The notes beneath the pieces were generated by a model. It worked only from the letters and a program-made list of their open reading frames with translations. It made no database searches and had not been told where the DNA came from. From an uncultured Desulfovibrio sp. (GTDB lineage: Bacteria; Desulfobacterota; Desulfovibrionia; Desulfovibrionales; Desulfovibrionaceae): 64,000 nt of DNA. Location: assembly GCA_910587035.1 (NCBI GenBank), contig CAJUMQ010000006.1, positions 1 through 64,000 on the forward strand. Reading direction: 5' to 3'. Of this stretch, positions 18,036-26,852 are shown piece after piece. A program made the position numbers and the translations under genes. The stretch's first letter is position 1. Each line of letters opens with the position of its first letter.

Positions 18036-18179
18036 AATGGTTTCTAGCCTATTTTTATTTCCATGTCCACAGGGGGAAATAAAATATCCCGTTACTCCCG
18101 CATTTTTTGCACGGAAATTGCATGTTGGTGATAAAAAAATGACATTTATAAAAAAGGCAATTTTTGCCGGGGGGCGCAT

Positions 18180-19400
18180 ATGGCCGTTTCAGGAATTAGC
18201 AATTATCAGGATGTACTTTACAAATGGCAGGGGCAGCAGCTGAAAAGCACAGGCAATCAGGGCAGCTCAAACAGCGCCATTGGCTCGCTGTTCAGCGGAG
18301 CCTCCATGACCAGCCAGATCTCCAGCATGGTGGAACTGACCAAATATGCCATGGATGCAATGGGCGTCTCCAGTGACAGCCGCGTCACCTTCAGCCAGAT
18401 TACAAAGTACAGGCAGCAGCTGACCAATGAATTCAACAGCGGGGTCAAGGCTGGCTTGAGCCAGAGTGGCATCAGCGACATCAACTCGCTTACCTTCAAT
18501 CTCGATAGCAAGGGCGTATTGACTGCCACAGGAGGCAGCCAGGATGATCGCAAACTTGCCCAGGCGTGGCTGGATGCCAATCCGGCCATGGGCACGGATC
18601 TGCTTGCCTCCATAAAAGGATCCGGCGTTGAATTGACTGGAAGTCTGAGCTTCCGGCTTTCCAGCCTTGGATCCATGACCCTTGTGGATTCCACCACAGC
18701 CGATTTTCAGACCATGCTGGATGGCAAACCGGAGCTCTCCACAGAATTTCGCAAGGCGCTTGAGGGTCTTGGCGTAAAGATGGATACAGCTCTGGAATTT
18801 ATATTTTCAGACGATGGCAATCTTGTGGTCAAGGGCGATTTTGAACATGCCGAAGAGGTGAATGCGTGGCTTCAGGAAAATCCGGACATTGCCAAGGCAG
18901 TAAAGGAAAAACTTGAAAAGAACGATATTCACGAATCCGCTGTCAGCCTGCGCCTGGGCAAAGAGGGCAATCTGCAAATCAGCATCAACAATGCCGATAA
19001 CAATGATATTCAGAAAGCTCTTGCCGATGCCGGCGACATTGGCAAAAAGCTGTCCCAGGGGCTTGACAACCTTGGCATTGATCCCAATATCAACTTTTCC
19101 ATCCAGGTCAACGACGATGGCAGCATCACTGTCATTAGCGATCACCCGGATCGGGACAAGGTTCAGCAGTTTTTTGACAATAATCCCGATCTTGTCAAGA
19201 AATATCGCCAGATAGAAACACTTGCCGGCATAGACGATGCCAGAAAAGCCATGCAGATTTCACCATCCGAAATGCGTAAGCGCATCCAGATTGAATCCAT
19301 GGCAAGCTGGTGGGCCACTTCCGGAGATGCCAGCTCCTATTTTGGCAATTATAACAATGGCAATCTCTCCCTGCTTTCGGGATTGAATATGCAGGTCTAA
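18180..19400 (+). CDS. Unrecognised protein with about five 50-residue repeats
   Basis: A 406-residue protein I do not recognise. From about residue 75 to 340 the sequence falls into about five copies of a 50-residue unit: a helix, GxGI or LGV, a beta pair with FxLxxxGxLxV, then a second helix ending in LxxNPxL or a variant (AWLDANPAMG, MLDGKPELS, AWLQENPDIA, ALADAGDIG, FFDNNPDLV). The N-terminus (MAVSGISNYQDVLYKWQG) has no signal peptide; the C-terminus is Ser/Asn/Gly-rich. Cys is absent. The start has GGGGGGC just upstream and is divergent from phoH; repeat copy C and a terminator follow. It may be a structural, secreted or adhesin-like protein, but nothing here proves any role. Confidence 0.8.
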   Translation: MAVSGISNYQDVLYKWQGQQLKSTGNQGSSNSAIGSLFSGASMTSQISSMVELTKYAMDAMGVSSDSRVTFSQITKYRQQLTNEFNSGVKAGLSQSGISDINSLTFNLDSKGVLTATGGSQDDRKLAQAWLDANPAMGTDLLASIKGSGVELTGSLSFRLSSLGSMTLVDSTTADFQTMLDGKPELSTEFRKALEGLGVKMDTALEFIFSDDGNLVVKGDFEHAEEVNAWLQENPDIAKAVKEKLEKNDIHESAVSLRLGKEGNLQISINNADNNDIQKALADAGDIGKKLSQGLDNLGIDPNINFSIQVNDDGSITVISDHPDRDKVQQFFDNNPDLVKKYRQIETLAGIDDARKAMQISPSEMRKRIQIESMASWWATSGDASSYFGNYNNGNLSLLSGLNMQV

Positions 19401-19472
19401 AATTGATTGCGGACTGTAACTGTTTGCCGGTCCGTTCATTTGTCAAACTGGCACACATGGCAACCTTTGCCG

Positions 19473-19620
19473 TTTATAACATATGTCTATTGAAAATAGA
19501 CATATACGCGCCCGGTCGCGAGATCGGACAGGTCGGCCAATAGCGCAAAGCGCGTTTTGCTGCGAGGCGACAGTCCATGCAGTTGAAATTTGGTCAAATT
19601 CAACTGCACATGCTATAAAA
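19473..19620 (+). repeat. Hairpin repeat element, copy C (full length)
   Basis: A 148-bp copy with inverted ends (TTTATAACATATGT at the left, reverse complement of CACATGCTATAAAA at the right). Left hairpin: perfect 11-bp stem 19481-19491 with 19495-19505, loop GAA. Then CGCGCCCGG, ATCGGACAG and CGGCCAA blocks shared with copy A, a central GCAAA-GCGCG-TTTTGC hairpin, and a right hairpin around AGTTGAAATTT / AAATTCAACT. With the terminator at 19640 it fills most of the 311-base gap 19401-19711; I see no gene there. Confidence 0.85.
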
Positions 19621-19639
19621 ATGCGTCCCCCATTGGGCG

Positions 19640-19676
19640 GCAAAAAGCCCCCGGACATTGTCCGGGGGCTTTTTGC
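19640..19676. terminator. Bidirectional terminator, 16-bp stem
   Basis: Arms 19640-19655 and 19661-19676 pair perfectly around a 5-base loop. The core is GCCCCCGGA / TCCGGGGGC, flanked by AAAAA on the left and TTTTT on the right, so both strands get a U-tract. It serves the convergent genes at 18180-19400 (+) and 19712-20629 (-). Confidence 0.95.
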
Positions 19677-19711
19677 ATGTGATGTCTTAAGTTTTATATA
19701 TCAGGCAATAT

Positions 19712-20629
19712 TTATTTAAATGCCTTCTCAAAATTGGGCACAACCTGCTTTTTCCTGCTCATTACGCCGGGAAGCCATACGGTATCGCCCTCACAGCTTA
19801 CGCCAAAGGCGGATTCCACAACGGAAGGATCATCAGAAACGATAAGCATTTCTGACCCCTCTTTCATTATATCGGTTAAAAGCAGAAAAACGCTGTGCCG
19901 CCCTTCGCCCTTAACCCTTGCAAGTTCTTCGCGCAGTCCATTCTTGATGTCATCCAGCATGGCAAGATCAACAACTTCCAGCTGGCCTATGCCAACCTTC
20001 TTGCCATTCATGTCAAAATCTTTGTAATCACGGAAAACGAGGTCGGTCATGGATGCGCCATCAACAGCGCTCTTCACGCGGAACATTTCCATGCCAAGGG
20101 CAACCGGATCATCCACGCCGGCAATGCGGGCCAATTCTTCCACAGCCTTTTTATCCGCATCCGTACAGGTTGGCGATTTAAATATGACTGTATCGGAGAG
20201 AATGGCGCAGAGGATGCATCCGGCTATGGCTGGTGGGATTTCAACTCCATAAAAATCATACATGTTTTTTATGACAGTGCCTGTGCAGCCTACTGGCCAT
20301 ATCCAGGCTTCCAGTGGTGAGGATGTGGTGACATCGCCAAGTTTATGGTGATCCACAATCCCCAGAACAGTTGCTGAATCCATGCCGGCCGGAGCCTGGG
20401 GCAGATCTGAAAAATCCACAAGGAAGAGTTCCTGCCCGGCAACGTCATTGACAATGCGCGGGGCTGCCACTCCAAAGCGATCCAGCACAAAGGCCGTTTC
20501 TGGCGTAGGCGCGCCCTGGGCTGCGGGAATCGCATCCACTCCTCTTTTTGAGTAAAGATCTGCTGCGGCAATAGCAGAGACAATGCTGTCGGTGTCCGGA
20601 TTCATATGGCCGATTACTACTGCGGACAT
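19712..20629 (-). CDS. ppaC: Manganese-dependent inorganic pyrophosphatase (family II)
   Basis: This cytoplasmic DHH-family enzyme hydrolyses pyrophosphate to drive biosynthesis. The 305 residues carry the metal motifs GHMNPDTDS (7-15), VDFSD near 71 and DHHKLGD near 92-98, and the C-terminal DHHA2 site SRKKQVVP. Family II enzymes need Mn2+ or Co2+, and this one lacks the CBS insert of regulated forms. AAGGAG precedes the ATG at 20629. It is 115 bases downstream of the Xer recombinase on the same strand and ends at a strong terminator. Confidence 0.96.
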   Translation of the reverse strand: MSAVVIGHMNPDTDSIVSAIAAADLYSKRGVDAIPAAQGAPTPETAFVLDRFGVAAPRIVNDVAGQELFLVDFSDLPQAPAGMDSATVLGIVDHHKLGDVTTSSPLEAWIWPVGCTGTVIKNMYDFYGVEIPPAIAGCILCAILSDTVIFKSPTCTDADKKAVEELARIAGVDDPVALGMEMFRVKSAVDGASMTDLVFRDYKDFDMNGKKVGIGQLEVVDLAMLDDIKNGLREELARVKGEGRHSVFLLLTDIMKEGSEMLIVSDDPSVVESAFGVSCEGDTVWLPGVMSRKKQVVPNFEKAFK

Positions 20630-20744
20630 TCAGGAAACTCCTTGCTGTTTTTGCAGATTGCATATTTTGTTATGTAAGTCTCATTAATGCGAGTTTTACA
20701 TATAATGGCATGTGTAGCAATGTTTTTGTGGAACAATAAAAAAT

Positions 20745-21725
20745 TTACGGCTCGGAGGCCTGTTTTCCCTGGTCTCCGGCACGGGGATGGCTGGCATCAT
20801 AGATGTGCACCAGCTTGTCTATCCCTAGATGCGTGTAATGCTGGGTGGTGGAAACACGCTTGTGGCCCAGCAGCTCCTGCAGGCCGCGCAAATCCGCCCC
20901 TGCTCCCAGCATGTGTGTTGCAAAGGAATGACGCAACCCATGTGGCGATATATGATGATTTATGCCTGCATTTTCGCAAAGCCTGACGATTATCCTCGCG
21001 GCTTCGCGCCTGTTGAGCCTGCCACCCCTGATGCCCAGAAACAGCGCTTTTTGGCCGGATGCCGCTATCTTGCCACGAAAGGCGAGCCAATTGCTCAATG
21101 CGTGCATGGCCGTATCTGTCAAAGGCGCAAGGCGCTCCCTTGCGCCTTTGCCCATGACTCTGGCAATGCCATCATCCAGGGCAATATTTTCGAGATCCAG
21201 GCTCAAAGCTTCTGAAATGCGCAAGCCAGAACCGTATAACAGCTCCACCAGGGCCAGATCGCGCGCATCCGCGGCTCCAGCCTCCCATGCATCATGCCGG
21301 CAGGATTTTGCAGGCTTTGTGTCCAAAAGGGCAAACGCCTCGTCCACGTTGAGAAAGGCAGGCTTGCGCTTTTCCTGGCGCGGATTGCGGATATTTGCCG
21401 CAACATTGATATCCGTATGCCCCTGCAACTGCAAATGGCGAAAAAAACGACGTAATGCCGCGAGCTTGCGCGACATGCTGCTTTTTGCAATTCCATTGCG
21501 AAACATCCATGCCAGCCAGCCTTCGCAATTTCTGGCGGATAATTCACAAGGTCTGCCGAGATCGAGATTTTGCTGTTGCAGATACTGGCCAAAAAGCACC
21601 AGATCTGTTCTGTATGCCCTTTGGGTTGCCACCGCCGCGCCCTTCTGCACATCCAGCCAATTAATAAATGCGTCAATCAGAGTCTGCGCATTTTCCGAAA
21701 GAGGCCTGTCATCCTGCATTACCAT
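20745..21725 (-). CDS. Tyrosine recombinase XerC/XerD
   Basis: A 326-residue tyrosine recombinase of the Xer type, which resolves chromosome dimers at dif with FtsK. N-terminal SAM-like core-binding domain (about 5-105), catalytic domain after it: Arg in YGSGLRISEAL, Lys in GKGARERLAPL, HGLRHSFATHML (His-x-x-Arg), LLGHKRVSTTQHYTH with the second His and the Tyr nucleophile. All catalytic residues are present. The start at 21725 is used because GAGG lies at the right distance; ATGs at 21737 and 21719 are alternatives. It overlaps dprA by 17 bases. Which of XerC or XerD it is cannot be decided here. Confidence 0.92.
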   Translation of the reverse strand: MVMQDDRPLSENAQTLIDAFINWLDVQKGAAVATQRAYRTDLVLFGQYLQQQNLDLGRPCELSARNCEGWLAWMFRNGIAKSSMSRKLAALRRFFRHLQLQGHTDINVAANIRNPRQEKRKPAFLNVDEAFALLDTKPAKSCRHDAWEAGAADARDLALVELLYGSGLRISEALSLDLENIALDDGIARVMGKGARERLAPLTDTAMHALSNWLAFRGKIAASGQKALFLGIRGGRLNRREAARIIVRLCENAGINHHISPHGLRHSFATHMLGAGADLRGLQELLGHKRVSTTQHYTHLGIDKLVHIYDASHPRAGDQGKQASEP

Positions 21726-23004
21726 GGCAAACCTCATAACGTGCGCCTGGCAGCCGGCGCACCTGCCCAAGCATCTCCATGCCTATGAGCAAGGATCCAG
21801 CCTGAGCCGGTGTGATGTCAAGCATCTGGCATATGGAATCGATATGCGCGGCCTTGTTAGCCCGCAAATAGGCCAGCACCCTGCCAGATTCGTCATTTGG
21901 CGCCAGTTTTTCCGTGGCGGCAAGCGCGTCTCCATCAAGAGAATCCGCGTCATCCACGTAATCTTTGGGTGTCTCGGCCTTTGGTCTCTCAAACTTGCGC
22001 GCTGCCGGTTTCCTGGCAATTTTTGGCGAAGGCCCCCCCTGCCACGCGCGCAAGGTTTCCTCCAGATCGCAGAGAATATCCTCGGCGCTAAAAACCGGTC
22101 GCGCTCCCTGACGGATTAAATTCTGGCAACCTGTGGAGCACTCGTTCATGGCCTGCCCGGGCACCGCGAAAACTTCGCGATTTTGTTCCAGCGCCTGCCT
22201 GGCTGTGATCAGACTGCCGGAGCGCACTGTCGCCTCCACCACTACAACAGCTAGGGAGAGGCCGCTGATGATACGGTTACGCACCGGAAAATTGACGGCT
22301 GCGGCAGGAGCGCGGGGTGAAAATTCCGACACAAGCAATCCCGTTTTTTTCATGCCCGCATAGATATCACGGTTGGAGACAGGATATTCCATTTCAATGC
22401 CGGTTCCCAAAACACCTATTGTTTTTCCCACCTGGCAAATGGCAGCCGCATGAGCCTCCCTGTCAATGCCAAGAGCCATCCCCGAAATTATGGTGAGACC
22501 TGCCGCGGCCAGGGCTGACGCCAGCTGAAAGGCCACATCACGGCCCTGGCTCGAGGCATTGCGCGAGCCCACAATGGCCACGGCCGGTCCCCCAAGCAGA
22601 CTTGTATCGCCCTTGCAATACAGCAATGCCGGCGCATCTGGCAATTGACGCAGGCGCTGGGGATAAAGAGAGCAGTTCCAGAGCAGAATACGGGCATCGC
22701 AGCCTGCGGCCATGTCCCATTCCTTTTTTGCGCCCTCCCGCCATGCATCGCCGCCCATGGCCGAAATGCACGCCTGTGAAATGCCAAGCTCCTGCCATTG
22801 GCGTCGATTTTCCAAAGCCTCATAGGCGCTGCCAAAATGTTTCAGCAGTTTTGCGATGGTGCGCACGCCAATGCCCTTGCAGTATCGCAGGGCAAGAGTG
22901 GCCCAGTATTCCTTTTTACAGGATTCATCCATATGCGCCAGACAGAGTGGCGCAAATTCCTCCTGTCCTGGATATGGGAGCACATCTTCATCCAGACAAA
23001 ACAT
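21709..23004 (-). CDS. dprA: DNA-processing protein DprA
   Basis: DprA loads RecA on incoming single-stranded DNA in natural transformation. A 431-residue protein: N-terminal SAM/HhH-like part (YWATLALRYCKGIGVRTIAKLLKHFG), Rossmann core with AIVGSRNASSQG and SGMALGIDREAH, GTGIEMEYPVSNRDIY, FPVRNRIISGLS and VPGQAMNECSTGCQNLIRQGA, then a low-complexity linker (about 315-370) and a C-terminal winged-helix DprA domain (AHIDSICQMLDITPAQAGSLLIGMEMLG, in part). It begins 11 bases after cpoB and overlaps xerC/D, so the three form one unit. Many bacteria carry dprA without shown competence; no other com genes are present. Confidence 0.95.
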   Translation of the reverse strand: MFCLDEDVLPYPGQEEFAPLCLAHMDESCKKEYWATLALRYCKGIGVRTIAKLLKHFGSAYEALENRRQWQELGISQACISAMGGDAWREGAKKEWDMAAGCDARILLWNCSLYPQRLRQLPDAPALLYCKGDTSLLGGPAVAIVGSRNASSQGRDVAFQLASALAAAGLTIISGMALGIDREAHAAAICQVGKTIGVLGTGIEMEYPVSNRDIYAGMKKTGLLVSEFSPRAPAAAVNFPVRNRIISGLSLAVVVVEATVRSGSLITARQALEQNREVFAVPGQAMNECSTGCQNLIRQGARPVFSAEDILCDLEETLRAWQGGPSPKIARKPAARKFERPKAETPKDYVDDADSLDGDALAATEKLAPNDESGRVLAYLRANKAAHIDSICQMLDITPAQAGSLLIGMEMLGQVRRLPGARYEVCHGNAG

Positions 23005-23015
23005 GGCTTTGCCTG

Positions 23016-24221
23016 TCAGCGGGCCACACCCATTGCGCGTACGCGCCTGGCGGCATCAGAATTTGGAAATGATGCCAGCACATCGCGGAATTTGGCCTGG
23101 GCACCGGCCTTGTCGCCAAGACGGTTCAAGGTCATGCCTGCTTTTAGCAGGGCATCCGCGTTTTTATGATGCTTGGGAAAGGAGGTGTTGACAGTCTGAA
23201 ACTGGGAGAGGGCATCCTGATATTTCCCCTGGGCATACAGACATTCGCCAATCCAGTAATCGGCATTGGCCGTGAAGCGACCATTGGGGTATTTTTGCAG
23301 AAAATCACGGAAAAGCCTTATCCCTTCTGCCGTATGGCCTGTGCGGGCGGCATTTAACGCTGCCCGGTAGGCCGCCTCCTCGCCCTGTTGCAAGCCGCGT
23401 GCGGGCTGCGCTGCGGCAGACTGCTGGGGCGCGGCAGCCGGGGGAGTGGCTGTCTGGGCCGCAGCTGTGGGCGTTTCAGGCGGCAGGGAGAGATCGCCAG
23501 CCGGCATCAAAGGCACCGGGATGGCGGAATGAGGCGAAGGTTCCTGGGGGGAGATGGTGGATGTGGTGGCCTGCCCTGTAAACGAATTGGCATGTTCCAC
23601 ATTGTTGCGGGGGACAGGAACTTCGGCTGGCGGCAAGCCAATATCAGAATTATTGGCAGCTTGCGCAGAAAGTTGACCGGCCGGTCCCGCAACCTGCTCA
23701 GGCTGGCCAATGCTGCCTCTGGCGCCAGCTGCGGCCTGGGCAACAGGCGGCTTTGGCGCCTGTGTCGCAGGAGTATGCGCTGGCAAGGGCGAGGGTTTGG
23801 AGGCTGGGTTAATCTTTCTGCCTTTGGCAGGCGTGTTCTGAACCACGGGCGCCGGAGCAGGCGTCACCGCCTGGGCTGCCGGTCTGGCCGGCGCCGGCGC
23901 GGCTGCTGGTGGATTAATGGCCGGTGTGGTCGGACCAGGATTTATATTGCCAGCAGGCGCAGCTGCGTCAGCCTTGATTATGGGCACCACAGTCATGGAT
24001 GTTTTCTGGCCGCTGCGGGTGCGCACTTCATAAACGCGGTTATTAAGCTGCGCAATCTGGGAATTGAGAGCGGTGACAGAATTTTCCAGATTATTTATGC
24101 GATGTTCATTTTCCCTGATAATTTTCTGGCTGGTTTCCTGCGCGTCCCCATTATTCCTCCCTGCGCACCCTGCCAAAATAATAAGGCCTGCACAAACGGC
24201 AATTGCGGAAATTTTGCTCAT
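23016..24221 (-). CDS. cpoB: Cell division coordinator CpoB (YbgF), lipoprotein form
   Basis: CpoB is the periplasmic TPR protein that links peptidoglycan synthesis with Tol-Pal constriction. The 401-residue protein has a lipobox LAGC (Cys19), a trimerising coiled coil (about 35-70: ENEHRINNLENSVTALNSQIAQ), an unusually long Pro/Ala/Gln-rich linker (about 80-270), and C-terminal TPRs (AYRAALNAARTGHTAEGIRLF, YWIGECLYAQGKYQDALSQF). E. coli CpoB is about 260 residues and soluble, so the lipobox and the 190-residue linker are differences. GGGAGGAGG precedes the ATG at 24221. tol genes are not adjacent; pal is at 2708. Confidence 0.88.
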   Translation of the reverse strand: MSKISAIAVCAGLIILAGCAGRNNGDAQETSQKIIRENEHRINNLENSVTALNSQIAQLNNRVYEVRTRSGQKTSMTVVPIIKADAAAPAGNINPGPTTPAINPPAAAPAPARPAAQAVTPAPAPVVQNTPAKGRKINPASKPSPLPAHTPATQAPKPPVAQAAAGARGSIGQPEQVAGPAGQLSAQAANNSDIGLPPAEVPVPRNNVEHANSFTGQATTSTISPQEPSPHSAIPVPLMPAGDLSLPPETPTAAAQTATPPAAAPQQSAAAQPARGLQQGEEAAYRAALNAARTGHTAEGIRLFRDFLQKYPNGRFTANADYWIGECLYAQGKYQDALSQFQTVNTSFPKHHKNADALLKAGMTLNRLGDKAGAQAKFRDVLASFPNSDAARRVRAMGVAR

Positions 24222-24608
24222 ATCCTCCTCCCGCATTCTTTTTGCCGTAAATCAGGGAATATTTCAAGAACTCTTGCAGGCTGACGTTTTTTGAGGCAAT
24301 AAGAATGCAGCGCGGAAAAGGTTTGTTCCGCAAACAATTTCAACATTGGCAAAGCATGTTTGCTCCATATATGGCGTGGATCTGATGGAATTATTCCAAT
24401 TTCAGCCAGAAGGCCCGTGGCAGACAGCAAAAAGCGATTCTGCTATCTGCCACTGTCTGATCCATTTGCATTTGCATGATATGTTGCGCTTGAAATGCCG
24501 CCTGATGGCGTAGCAAATCCGTCATAGCGTGTTTCCACATTTTCATGTTAAACGCGCTATATAATAATTTCCCACAGGCTGAATGCTGCCTGAATGGAGA
24601 CATTTCCC
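24222..24608. other. 387-base intergenic region between divergent genes
   Basis: No gene seen. It holds the divergent start regions of cpoB (-) and the membrane-protein gene (+). Visible structure: a small GCGGAA/TTCCGC hairpin near 24312-24331, an 11-bp hairpin with one mismatch at 24419-24451 (outer arm GGCAGA), and TATAAT at 24560-24565, about 44 bases before the ATG at 24609, without a convincing -35 partner. Confidence 0.5.
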
Positions 24609-25553
24609 ATGACTGATTCCTGGCAGCAGGTATTCGCGCACTGGCCCATACTTGGCACCATTTATGAGGCATTGTGGATTGTCATTCCCCTCTCATGCAT
24701 GCTTGCATATGCTGGGATTATTTTTCTTTCGGCCATTGCCAGAATGCTTTCCTGCATGCGAAACAGGCCAGCTTTTGATAAATGTTCAAGGCAGCTTGCA
24801 CTGTTCGGCCTGATTCTCGGCTGGCTGCTGTTGATCTGTGGCCGTGTCTGGCTCTACTATACACAGGAAAGACACGCTTCAGGCAGCATGGAAAATTACA
24901 TTCTGGAGATGAGCTGGATGCTGCTCAGCCTGGGTGTGCTGCTAAGCAGCGTCTATTATACACTGTGGCGCGTGCTAAAAAACATGCCAATTCTCCATGT
25001 CACCCTGGGCATAATCAGTGCCGTGCAGAACTGTCTGGCAATGGCGGCCATTCTCTTTTGCTGCCGTTTTATGGAAGCAACTGCAAGAACGGACATAAAA
25101 GATGGAATTTATGAACTCTTTCCATTTGACTGGCGCGAGCCTGTATGGAGCGCCATGGGCCAGACCGTGCCCCTGATTCTGGCAATGGCGGCCGCGTTTG
25201 GTGTTGTCTGGATGCTTCTGCGCCGCAAGCAGGATGATTTTGGCAGGGATTATTACAATATGATGCCGGCATGGTGCGCTGTCTGGGCCCGCAACTGCTG
25301 GCTGCTGGTCTGGCTGCTTGCGGTGGCAACCACTGGATATGACTTGTGGATGGCTTTTGAAAAAGGCGCATTCAGTGAACAGGACGCAATTGTGCAAAGC
25401 AGCCGCATATTGCTCTGGCTGCTGCCGCTTTTATTGTGGACGATTTTTCTCAAGGCCAAAATACGGCTGCGGCAAAGATGGGCCGTTTATCTGGCTCTTC
25501 CTCTGGCCATGGCCTTTGCCCTGCCCTACTACCTTGAACTGACATTTCTATAA
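24609..25553 (+). CDS. Unrecognised multi-pass inner-membrane protein
   Basis: A 314-residue protein with about eight hydrophobic helices (roughly 20-45, 65-85, 103-123, 135-157, 188-208, 230-250, 268-290, 295-312), joined by short loops; an extracytoplasmic or cytoplasmic loop around 157-185 carries EATARTDIKDGIYELFPFDW. No transporter, sensor or enzyme motif is recognised. Cys is fairly common (C34, C54, C63, C81 and others). The ATG at 24609 follows GGAG at 24596-24599; ATG at 24594 is possible but lies on that site. It faces the convergent glycosyltransferase gene with only about 30 bases between them and has no clear terminator. Confidence 0.8.
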   Translation: MTDSWQQVFAHWPILGTIYEALWIVIPLSCMLAYAGIIFLSAIARMLSCMRNRPAFDKCSRQLALFGLILGWLLLICGRVWLYYTQERHASGSMENYILEMSWMLLSLGVLLSSVYYTLWRVLKNMPILHVTLGIISAVQNCLAMAAILFCCRFMEATARTDIKDGIYELFPFDWREPVWSAMGQTVPLILAMAAAFGVVWMLLRRKQDDFGRDYYNMMPAWCAVWARNCWLLVWLLAVATTGYDLWMAFEKGAFSEQDAIVQSSRILLWLLPLLLWTIFLKAKIRLRQRWAVYLALPLAMAFALPYYLELTFL

Positions 25554-25583
25554 TCTGGCCCTGTAATCAGCGCGGGCGAATTT

Positions 25584-26852
25584 CTATTTGCGATATTGAC
25601 TGCGCCATTCATCCAGAAACAATATGGCTGTCTCGACCTCATCGAGGGTTCCAGTCTGTCTGCGCAGGCGCGCAACCAGGTCTGTGAAACCGGTCTCAGG
25701 GGGCAGCCCCAGCTTCTGCAGAAGTCCGGAAATTTTGGCGCGAATTTCCCCGGGCAGTTCGGCCAGCGGGGATTCTTCCGTCCCGGCATTGGCAAATGGC
25801 CCAAAATTGGCTATCATATAATCGATAAGGGCTTGCATCCTGCGCTGGTAGGTATGCTCATCACGTACTCTCTGCATGGCTTTGCGGGCATAGGCCTGCC
25901 GCTCCTCCGGATGGGCCAGGAAATAATCAATGGCTTTGTAAAAATCATCCACATTCTCAAATACAGCCAGCTCATCTTCCGCAAACAGCTCCGGCATCAG
26001 GCTTCTTTTATCAACAAGCTGAAAAGCGCCCATGGCAGCCAGTTCAAAGGTGCGGGGATTGACAAAATCGCCGCCACTCACCAGCTTTGAGGCATCAATG
26101 CTGGAATGGAGATTGAGGTTGATTTTGGAAGCATTGTAAATTTTCAGACTTTCATCTTCGCTTATGCGGCTGCCATTGCGCTGGATATTCCTGGCCAGAA
26201 GTTTTTCCCCCTCCCAGTCCGATCCCCAGATTTTAAAATCCCTGTCTGCAAGCGGTCTGAAGGCAAGCCTGCGGTTGGGATAGCCGGCGCCCAGAAAAGA
26301 GATGTCCGAACCGTATTCAACTTTTTCGGCATCCATCAGCGCAAGAGGCCTGTGAAAATCCGGCAATGCGGCCAGGGGCAAATAAAAAGCATGTTCCTGG
26401 CCAATTTTTTTCAGCTCATCCAGAAAGGGATGCTTCTGGATAATGGCAAAAGCGTCATAAAGTGGGGCATATGCGCGCCAGTAATCAAAAACCTTGTAAT
26501 CCTCCACAAACCACATGATGGTTCTTATGCCTGCCCCGCGCATGCGCTCCAGCGTCTCCCGATCCAGTGGCGCCTGGGCCAGGGCCAGAACAATCTGCGG
26601 GGCCTGCTCCTGCGCCATGATCCACGCAGATTGCGAAACAAGGCGCAAAAAGGAATTTTCCACATATCCCATGCGCGTTTGCGAGAGATCAAGTTTGCGC
26701 ATGCCAGTGAAGGCCGGATAAAAGAGGGGCGCATCGAACACGCGCACGCTATGCCCAAGATCAGCCAGGGCCCTCGCGCAATAGCGGCCTATGGGCAATG
26801 AGCCGCCATACATTGGCAAAACAACCATGATCCGCAAGCGGGAACCTGTCAT
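25584..26852 (-). CDS. CgeB-like glycosyltransferase
   Basis: A 422-residue GT-B-type protein of the CgeB/DUF3880 group. The N-terminal half has MVVLPMYGGSLPIGRYCARAL and DAPLFYPAF, the middle IMWFVEDYKVFDYW and YDAFAIIQKHPFLDEL; the C-terminal half shows the glycosyltransferase-1-like KINLNLHSS, PRTFELAAMGAFQLVD and ELAVFENVDDFYKAIDYFLAHPE in turn. Related proteins modify spore coat or flagellin/surface glycans; the acceptor here is unknown. The ATG overlaps the stop of the upstream glycosyltransferase by one base (TGATG), with GGAGG eight bases before it, so the two are translationally coupled. The last 60 residues are a separate helical tail. Confidence 0.82.
   Translation of the reverse strand: MTGSRLRIMVVLPMYGGSLPIGRYCARALADLGHSVRVFDAPLFYPAFTGMRKLDLSQTRMGYVENSFLRLVSQSAWIMAQEQAPQIVLALAQAPLDRETLERMRGAGIRTIMWFVEDYKVFDYWRAYAPLYDAFAIIQKHPFLDELKKIGQEHAFYLPLAALPDFHRPLALMDAEKVEYGSDISFLGAGYPNRRLAFRPLADRDFKIWGSDWEGEKLLARNIQRNGSRISEDESLKIYNASKINLNLHSSIDASKLVSGGDFVNPRTFELAAMGAFQLVDKRSLMPELFAEDELAVFENVDDFYKAIDYFLAHPEERQAYARKAMQRVRDEHTYQRRMQALIDYMIANFGPFANAGTEESPLAELPGEIRAKISGLLQKLGLPPETGFTDLVARLRRQTGTLDEVETAILFLDEWRSQYRK

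Noticed and set aside
20745..21725. Tyrosine recombinase as an integrase of a mobile island
   Set aside because: Sequence and dprA neighbourhood fit housekeeping Xer; no att-like repeats, tRNA gene or phage genes are nearby.
20962..22119. Long plus-strand open frame (385 codons) opposite the Xer recombinase and dprA
   Set aside because: Antisense to two motif-rich genes; the product is Arg/Ser/Cys-rich without domain pattern.
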